Source: Terriglobales bacterium (lineage in GTDB: Bacteria; Acidobacteriota; Terriglobia; Terriglobales; SCQP01). From it: a stretch of 35,300 nt of DNA. This document shows positions 26,281 through 35,300 of the stretch, piece after piece. The number at the start of each line of letters is the position of its first letter. The first letter of the stretch is position 1. The position numbers were made by a program, and so were the translations under genes. The notes under the pieces were generated by a model. The model was given only the letters and a program-made list of their open reading frames with translations. It was not told where the DNA came from and ran no database searches. The stretch lies in assembly GCA_025450725.1 (NCBI GenBank), contig JANWLQ010000024.1, forward strand, positions 1 to 35,300, written 5' to 3'.

Positions 26281-27858
26281 GTGGCACGCCGTCGCCGCAT
26301 CCTCATCTCCCTCGCGCTCTTGACGGCGAGTCTCGCCGCGCAAGGTCGCGGCTTTGGTGGACCTGGATGGGTCGCCCTAACGCCGCCAAAGCCCAAAGAA
26401 ACCTTGGCCGAAGCTGTGGATCTATTCACGCAGGCCCGCCTCGCCCTCGCCGCCCTCCCCGATTTCGCCGTACCCCGTCTTCTCTCCAGCATCGCGCGCG
26501 ACGAGTACCGCGTCGCCCCCGGCCAAAGCCAGGCCGATGACGAGCGTGCCTTCTCCGATGCCCGCGCCCTGCCCGGCCCGCAGGGCGTCGGTGACACCGC
26601 CGGCGCCGTACGTGAGTTGGTCAAGCAACAGGTTGAACTCAGCGCCATCGCCGACATCGCCCGCCACCGTGAAGCCGATCGCTCGGCATTCGATCGCGCC
26701 CTCGAACTCACGCGCCTCGCCGACGTGCCCAAAGGCCCGCTCTACGACCAGCTCATCATGACCAGCAGCGGCGCGGATCTGCCGGACGACGATCCCGCCG
26801 CCCCCGACAACGCCGATGCCGGCGATCGCGTCTTTGCCCTGGTCGAGGAATGCAAACGCGACGACGGTGCCTTTCCCTATCGCGGCGTTGCCAACGCTCT
26901 GCGCCGCGGCGCCGGCGCCATGGACCCCACTACGCGCCTGCTCCTCGTCCGCGAAGGTTATCAGATGGCCGCCGACCTCACCGATCCTGGAGCCGCCGCT
27001 CAAGCCTTTCTTTTTCTCCAAGCCGCGCATCGTGCCGAGCCTGCGTTGGACGGCGAACTGGAATCCTCGCTCCAAGCCATGATTCGCACTCTCTCCTACG
27101 ACGGCGCCGCCGACACCATCGGCACCGCCTCCGCCACCAGCCATCGCCTGCTCTCGCTGCTTGGGACCATAGATCCCGCCCGCGCCCTCGCGCTCGGCGC
27201 CAACCTGACCGACTTGGTGCCGCCGGCGTCCAATCCCCGCCAGGGTTCCATTACCATCAATGTCGGTATGAACGGCGGCATGAACGGCGGAATGTTCGGC
27301 ACCATCTCCGGAGCCCTCACCTTCGTCCCCAACGTCCGCTCCAATCCCATCAACAGCGCGCCGCCGCCCGATGCCGCCACGCTCGCCGACGATGCCGCGT
27401 TCACCACGCTGCTCGCTCAGGCGGAAAGCCTGCAGCGCCGCGATCCCCGCCAGGCTCTAAGCCTGGCCGATGCAGCCTCCGACCACGTCAACGCCACCCT
27501 TCTCGCCAACCAGCTCGATGCCGTCGGCCGTCTCGCGGCCATCTACTATCAATTGGGTTCGCACCAACAAGGCGCGCGCATTTTCTCGCTGGCCCTCGAC
27601 GCGGCCGACCAGCTAGCCCGCGCTCAGGATGCCGATTTCCAATCCTCCGATCAGGTGCGCCAGTTGCAGATCGCCGCTTCGCTCGATTCGCCCGCCTCGC
27701 CTGTGGTTGAGCTCTACAGCCTCGCCGCCCGCTTCGATTTCCCCGGCACGGCCCGCCGCGCCGAATCCGTCCAATTCACGTTGTTAAAGCCGACCCTGCT
27801 GTTGCGCCTCGCTGTCATCGCGAGCGTCAACCAGCGCCCCGTGCGCATCTTACGCTGA
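26281..27858 (+). CDS. Secreted hypothetical protein (helical, repeat-like)
   Basis: GTG start, N-terminal signal peptide (RRRRILISLALLTASLAAQG), 525 aa, no family recognised. Confidence 0.65.
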   Translation: MARRRRILISLALLTASLAAQGRGFGGPGWVALTPPKPKETLAEAVDLFTQARLALAALPDFAVPRLLSSIARDEYRVAPGQSQADDERAFSDARALPGPQGVGDTAGAVRELVKQQVELSAIADIARHREADRSAFDRALELTRLADVPKGPLYDQLIMTSSGADLPDDDPAAPDNADAGDRVFALVEECKRDDGAFPYRGVANALRRGAGAMDPTTRLLLVREGYQMAADLTDPGAAAQAFLFLQAAHRAEPALDGELESSLQAMIRTLSYDGAADTIGTASATSHRLLSLLGTIDPARALALGANLTDLVPPASNPRQGSITINVGMNGGMNGGMFGTISGALTFVPNVRSNPINSAPPPDAATLADDAAFTTLLAQAESLQRRDPRQALSLADAASDHVNATLLANQLDAVGRLAAIYYQLGSHQQGARIFSLALDAADQLARAQDADFQSSDQVRQLQIAASLDSPASPVVELYSLAARFDFPGTARRAESVQFTLLKPTLLLRLAVIASVNQRPVRILR

Positions 27859-28824
27859 CGATCCCATTCCTATGGCCCGCCGCACCCGCGCCATACGCGC
27901 ACTCGCCAACGCGCGCGCCCGTTCGGCGCCGTCGCGCAGCACTCCCGCGAGCTTGTCCGCGTCGCCCATGATTTCCCTATACCGCGTGCGCGCCTCCCCC
28001 AGGCTCGCTTCCATCGCATCAAACAATGCCTGCTTCGCCACCGCCCACCCGGTGCCGCCCGCACGCAGTTTTTCGGCCAGCGCCTCCGCATCGGAAGCTC
28101 CGGCGAAGTGGCGATACAACTGAAACACCGCCGCGCTCTCTGGCAGTTTGGGCTCTTCCACCGGAACCGAGTCGGTTTGTATCCGCATCACCAGCTTGCG
28201 CAACTGCGCCGCCGGCAAAAACATCGGCACCGTGTTGTCGTAACTCTTGCTCATCTTACGACCATCGAGTCCGGGAATGGTTTCGACTTCTTCCTGAATC
28301 AGAGCTTCCGGCACTATAAGCAGATCTCCGTATGCGTGGTTAAACCGCTGCGCAATATCTCTGCACATTTCGAGATGTTGCTTCTGATCGCGCCCCACCG
28401 GCACCACATCCGCGCCAAAGGCGAGAATGTCGGCCGCCATCAGGATGGGGTATGTGTACACCCCGGCGCTGATCTCTCGCTGCTGCGCCTGCGCATCCTT
28501 GAACGCGTGTGCGCGGTCCAGCAGCCCCTTGCCGGTGAAGCAACTGAGTATCCACGCCAGCTCCATCACCTCGGGCACATCCGATTGCCGGTACAGCAAA
28601 TTACGCGTCGGGTCGAGTCCCAGCGCCAGCCATGTCGCCGCCACGCTCAGCGAGTGCGACCGTAATTCCGACCCGTTGTGCAGCGTTGTCAACGCGTGGT
28701 AATCGGCAATGAAATAAAGACATTGGTATGAATCCGCCAGCCGTAGTGCCGGACGGATCATCCCCAGATAATTACCAATGTGCGGCAGCCCGCTGGGCTT
28801 GATACCGCTGAGTGCGATTTTCAT
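27850..28824 (-). CDS. trpS: Tryptophanyl-tRNA synthetase
   Basis: SGIKPSGLPHIGNYLG (HIGH-type), GRKMSKSYDN (KMSKS). Confidence 0.96.
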   Translation of the reverse strand: MKIALSGIKPSGLPHIGNYLGMIRPALRLADSYQCLYFIADYHALTTLHNGSELRSHSLSVAATWLALGLDPTRNLLYRQSDVPEVMELAWILSCFTGKGLLDRAHAFKDAQAQQREISAGVYTYPILMAADILAFGADVVPVGRDQKQHLEMCRDIAQRFNHAYGDLLIVPEALIQEEVETIPGLDGRKMSKSYDNTVPMFLPAAQLRKLVMRIQTDSVPVEEPKLPESAAVFQLYRHFAGASDAEALAEKLRAGGTGWAVAKQALFDAMEASLGEARTRYREIMGDADKLAGVLRDGAERARALASARMARVRRAIGMGSSA

Positions 28825-28840
28825 TTCGGGAAAAACGTGG

Positions 28841-28914
28841 TGCGCCTGGTAGGAGTTGAACCTACGACCTCTCGCTTCGGAGGCGAACGCTCTATCCAGC
28901 TGAGCTACAGGCGC
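28841..28914 (-). tRNA. tRNA-Arg (anticodon CCG)
   Basis: Cloverleaf: GCGCCTG/CAGGCGC acceptor, GCTC..GAGC D-arm, TTCGC-CTCCGAA-GCGAG anticodon arm, GTAGG-TTCAACT-CCTAC T-arm. Confidence 0.93.
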
Positions 28915-28966
28915 ATATCCGTCACCTGAAGTTTACCGCAGTCGCGGCCACCGCGCATAAACGGAA

Positions 28967-29006
28967 GGCGCGGACGCGCGGCGGCAGCCGCGCTGGGGCC
29001 CGCGCC
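28967..29006. repeat. Nested inverted repeats upstream of the transpeptidase gene
   Basis: Outer arms GGCGCGG (28967-28973)/CCGCGCC (29000-29006), inner arms GCGCGGC (28976-28982)/GCCGCGC (28987-28993). Confidence 0.45.
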
Positions 29007-29038
29007 AAGATAGTCAACAAAATGTTTCGACGTTTTGC

Positions 29039-29066
29039 TTGCTTCGCGCGTCTATGTGAGTACAAT
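29039..29066 (+). promoter_or_regulatory. Putative promoter TTGCTT-N16-TACAAT upstream of the transpeptidase gene
   Basis: Direct reading; -10 lies 19 nt before ATG 29086. Confidence 0.35.
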
Positions 29067-29085
29067 CGCTGTACCGCGTCTCATC

Positions 29086-30162
29086 ATGTCGTCCCATTTT
29101 AACATTCGCATATCCGTCCTTTTGCTTAGCGCCGCGATGCTCACTGCGCTGCCGCTAAACGCGCAAAAGCGCCGTCGCCGTAGGGTTTCCAAGCCCGTCG
29201 GACAAACCTGGACCGCCAAACCCATAGCCTACGGCCTGGGCGCGGACGACCTCACCGCCGGCGATGACGCCACCATCCGCGCTGCCGCCGTCCACGCTCT
29301 CGGCGACTTAAATGGCACCGCCGTAGTGGTAGATCCCAACACCGGCCGTGTCCTCACCATGGTTAATCAGTCGCTCGCGCTTTCGGCCGATTACCAACCG
29401 TGCTCGACGACAAAAATGGCGGTCGCGCTGGCCGCCCTCGACCACGGCATCGTCAACGAAAATACTCCCGTGCGTATCGCCGCCCACTGGTCGGTGAATT
29501 TGACCCAGGCCTTGGCCTATTCGATCAATGCATACTTCGAAGCCTTGGGCGAAAAACTCGGCTTCGCCACCGTCACCGGCTACGAGCGTCAATTGGGCCT
29601 GGGCGAAAAAGCCGGCTGGAATATTCCCGGCGAAGATCCCGGCTCGGTGCCCGATGAACCCGGCCCCGGCGGCGTCGCCAAGCTCAGCAGTTTCGGCGAA
29701 GGCGTGCGCATTTCGCCGCTGCAGTTGGCCGCCATCACCGCCGCCATCGCCAATGGCGGAACGCTCTACTATTTGCAGTACCCAACCACGGCCGCGCAGA
29801 TTCAAGACTTTGAACCCAAGATCAAGCGCACCTTGCCGATCGGCGCATTTACGCCTCAAGTGAAGGATGGAATGTTGGCCGCCGTGCAATACGGCACCGC
29901 CAAGCTGGCCCGCCTGCGCGACGAGGAAATCCTGGGCAAGACCGGCACCTGCAGCCGTGATGGTACGCGTTACGGATTATTCGCCAGCTACCTCGGCAAC
30001 CCCAATCCCAAACTGGTCGTGGTGGTGGTCCTCCGCGGCAACCGCGCCGTCTTCGGCCCCCGTGCCGCCCAAGTTGCCGGCGAAATCTACCGCTCTCTGG
30101 ACGCCGAGCACTTCTTCCTGGCGGCGAATACGCAAGCCCGCACCGTTGCCAACAACCAGTAG
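29086..30162 (+). CDS. Penicillin-binding transpeptidase-domain protein (single-domain)
   Basis: SxxK (CSTTK), SxN (YSINAYFE), KTGT (ILGKTGT) catalytic triad; signal peptide. Confidence 0.88.
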   Translation: MSSHFNIRISVLLLSAAMLTALPLNAQKRRRRRVSKPVGQTWTAKPIAYGLGADDLTAGDDATIRAAAVHALGDLNGTAVVVDPNTGRVLTMVNQSLALSADYQPCSTTKMAVALAALDHGIVNENTPVRIAAHWSVNLTQALAYSINAYFEALGEKLGFATVTGYERQLGLGEKAGWNIPGEDPGSVPDEPGPGGVAKLSSFGEGVRISPLQLAAITAAIANGGTLYYLQYPTTAAQIQDFEPKIKRTLPIGAFTPQVKDGMLAAVQYGTAKLARLRDEEILGKTGTCSRDGTRYGLFASYLGNPNPKLVVVVVLRGNRAVFGPRAAQVAGEIYRSLDAEHFFLAANTQARTVANNQ

Positions 30163-30249
30163 GGCGACGCGAATCGCAAGAAAGCTTCAATGCCGGAATT
30201 CGATAGCTTTCGCCTTGCATTATTGGCGCTCGGCAACCACGCTTGCCCG

Positions 30250-30934
30250 CTACGCGGTAATGCTGTGCCCCCACACCGCGCGCCCAATAAAAAACGGTCC
30301 CATCTGCTGAATGTAGCTCGCCGTCTGCCTCGTCTTGCGCATCGCCTGCACGCACGCCGATAACGGATACAGCTCGCTGCCGACAAGCCCAATCACAAAG
30401 TCGTTGTCGTTGCGGTCAAGCCCCGCGCACGCAAGACGAATATCCTGCGCGTAACCCGCTGTGCCGAACGCGTGCCCTATGACTCCGTGCTCCCGCAAAA
30501 TCGCCGTCTGCTCTTCCGAAGTCAGCGCCGAAAACGCGCCCGCCCTTCGCAGCGGATACCACACCGCCCACGGACTCTCCTTTTGCGTCGCTGTGCGCCG
30601 CGGCTTGTCAATGAGCCAATCTTCCAAATTCGGTTCATGTCCCAGCGAGTACGTGCGCCCCATCATGGTGTACTCCGGCTTGCACCGCAGCTCATTGAAG
30701 GGCTCGTGCTGCAACCGCGCGCGCAACTCGGTGACAAAATAGCTGGGATCGTCGCTCCAGCTCAGCAGCGCCACGCCCTGCGGATCGTTGACGTCTTCAT
30801 AAAGCACTCCCTCGGCCCCCGAGGCGGAGAGTTCGCGCACCAGCCCCGACGTAATGCGGCAATCGCCGAACGCCAAAAGCTGCATAAATAAACGTCGGTC
30901 CAGCGTGCTCTGGTTGCCGCCCTTCTCGCGCAGG

Positions 30935-30963
<29 letters not shown>
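30250..30963 (-). CDS. Chlorite dismutase-family / HemQ (coproheme decarboxylase-like) protein
   Basis: [100 protein letters not shown]. Confidence 0.87.
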
Positions 30964-33837
<2,874 letters not shown>

Positions 33838-33869
33838 TCAGGTGGCTGCGGCGCTAAACTATTCTCCCC

Positions 33870-34835
33870 GTGCCCTCTGCCATGCGATTTCGCGCCCGCG
33901 CCTATGCCAAGCTCAATCTCGGCCTAAAGATCGTCGACCGTCGTCCTGATGGCTTGCACGAACTCCGCACCATCTTCCAGACCATCTCCCTCGCCGACAC
34001 CCTGGAAGTTATCGTCTCAAGAGGGCAGGGAATTACCCTGCAAGTCCACGGCGAAGCGCCCGGCAGCGAAGAAAACCTGGCCTACCGTGCCGCCGCGCTA
34101 TTCCTCCGCGAACGCAACGTCCGGCGCAACGTCGCCATCACACTCACGAAACGTATCCCATCCGGCGCCGGTCTCGGCGGCGGCTCGAGCGATGCCGCTG
34201 CCGTGCTCCGCACACTCGCCCTGGCATTCAACCTCGCCCCTACCAGCCTGCTTCCCGTCGCATCGCGCCTCGGCGCAGATGTTCCCGCGTTCCTCATCGG
34301 CGGCACCGTTCTTGGCCTTGGCCGCGGCGATGAAGTCTACCCACTCACCGACCTCGCCCCATGGCACTGCGTCGTCGCGCAACCCCCCGCGACCGCCATT
34401 TCCACCCCCAACGCCTTCGCCGCCTGGGATGCCACGCATCCTGCTACATTGACGCCCGGCGCCAATCACGCTACACTGATGGAGTTCTGCAGCCTGCTAC
34501 AGCAGGTGCTGCCGGCGTTCCGAACCTTGCCCAGCTCGGCTCGGAACCGCGAAGCGGGTCCAACCGCATCGAGAGTCCATGCCGGAATCGAGAACGACTT
34601 CCAACCGGAAGTGTTTTCTCATTCCCCTGACTTTCCGCGCATCCACCAAACTCTGCGGCGTGCAGGCGCTGTCTGGGTCAGTTTGACCGGCAGCGGCGCG
34701 GCCCAATTCGGCCTGTTCCCACAGGCTTGCGTTGCGGCGGCGACAGCGGCCCGTTTGGGCGCTCGCGACCGGAGCTGGCACTCCCGCTTCGTCTCTCGCG
34801 CGGCCTGCGACCGTGGCGTGGTGCGGTTGGCATAG
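33870..34835 (+). CDS. ispE: 4-diphosphocytidyl-2-C-methyl-D-erythritol kinase
   Basis: ARAYAKLNLGLKIVDRRPDGLHELRTIFQTISLAD...PSGAGLGGGSSDAAAVLR...SLTGSGAAQFGLF; start GTG 33870 or ATG 33882. Confidence 0.94.
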   Translation: MPSAMRFRARAYAKLNLGLKIVDRRPDGLHELRTIFQTISLADTLEVIVSRGQGITLQVHGEAPGSEENLAYRAAALFLRERNVRRNVAITLTKRIPSGAGLGGGSSDAAAVLRTLALAFNLAPTSLLPVASRLGADVPAFLIGGTVLGLGRGDEVYPLTDLAPWHCVVAQPPATAISTPNAFAAWDATHPATLTPGANHATLMEFCSLLQQVLPAFRTLPSSARNREAGPTASRVHAGIENDFQPEVFSHSPDFPRIHQTLRRAGAVWVSLTGSGAAQFGLFPQACVAAATAARLGARDRSWHSRFVSRAACDRGVVRLA

Positions 34836-34840
34836 CATGG

Positions 34841-34914
34841 TGGGGCGTCGTCCAATGGCAGGACACATGCCTTTGACGCATGTTATTTAGGTTCGAATCC
34901 TAACGCCCCAGCCA
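34841..34914 (+). tRNA. tRNA-Gln (anticodon TTG), 3' CCA encoded
   Basis: TGGGGCG/CGCCCCA acceptor, GTCC..GGAC D-arm, CATGC-CTTTGAC-GCATG anticodon arm, TTAGG-TTCGAAT-CCTAA T-arm, GCCA end. Confidence 0.94.
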
Positions 34915-34950
34915 AAACAGAAGATTGTTCGGCGGCAAAGTCATTTAGTC

Positions 34951-35300
34951 ATGGCGACCAGCGCGATCAAAATCGAGAAGCCCGAGCGAACCCCGCGCAA
35001 GACGCGTATGGACGAGAAGCTCCGCGTCTTCAGCGGCACTTCCAACCCCGCCCTGACCGGGGAAATCTGCGAGCGCCTCGGCATCCAGGCCGGCCAGTGC
35101 AAGCTCGCCCGTTTCAGCGACGGCGAAAATTACGTCCAGATTCTCGAAAACGTCCGCGGCGCCGACGTCTTCGTCGTGCAGCCCACCTGCGATCCGGTGG
35201 ATGTCCATCTCATGGAGCTGCTCCTGATGATTGACGCGCTGAAGCGCGCCTCCGCCCGCCGCATCACCGCCGTCATCCCCTACTTCGGCTACGCCCGCCA
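34951..35300 (+). CDS. prs: Ribose-phosphate pyrophosphokinase, partial (runs off window)
   Basis: [56 protein letters not shown]...[28 protein letters not shown]. Confidence 0.95.
   Translation, partial: [116 protein letters not shown]

Overview
The window is a dense, high-GC bacterial chromosome segment. Acidobacteriota is likely, judging from the ADOP-type duplicated FtsX/MacB permease and the overall gene content. It carries about 33 genes: an interrupted thrC, a DAACS symporter, hemH, a glutaredoxin, DUF1015, STAS, an ADOP permease, a DSP phosphatase, a histone-H1-like protein, a split mltD, an HPF-sigma fusion, apt, rlmB, egtB-egtD, a nine-heme cytochrome, DinB, a thioredoxin-fold gene with an in-frame TGA, waaA, uvrD/pcrA, guaB, TPR, rhodanese, cyclophilin, trpS, tRNA-Arg(CCG), a transpeptidase, a HemQ/Cld-family protein, gpmI, eno, ispE, tRNA-Gln(TTG) and a partial prs. 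The most interesting candidate is an apparent selenoprotein at 17330-17899 (+), absent from the ORF track. It is a 189-codon thioredoxin-fold gene whose only internal stop is a TGA at the first position of a CxxC motif (UxxC: H-U-S-A-C). A perfect 6-bp stem with loop UGGAA begins right after the TGA, at bSECIS-like spacing, and a near-consensus promoter places the predicted TSS exactly on the ATG. Other observations include two further in-frame stops (thrC TAG, mltD TAA), an HPF/RaiA-sigma70-like fusion, a fossil FIMAH-like C-terminus in frame behind guaB, and a recurrent leaderless-promoter geometry. Everything here was read by eye; no searches or folding programs were run.
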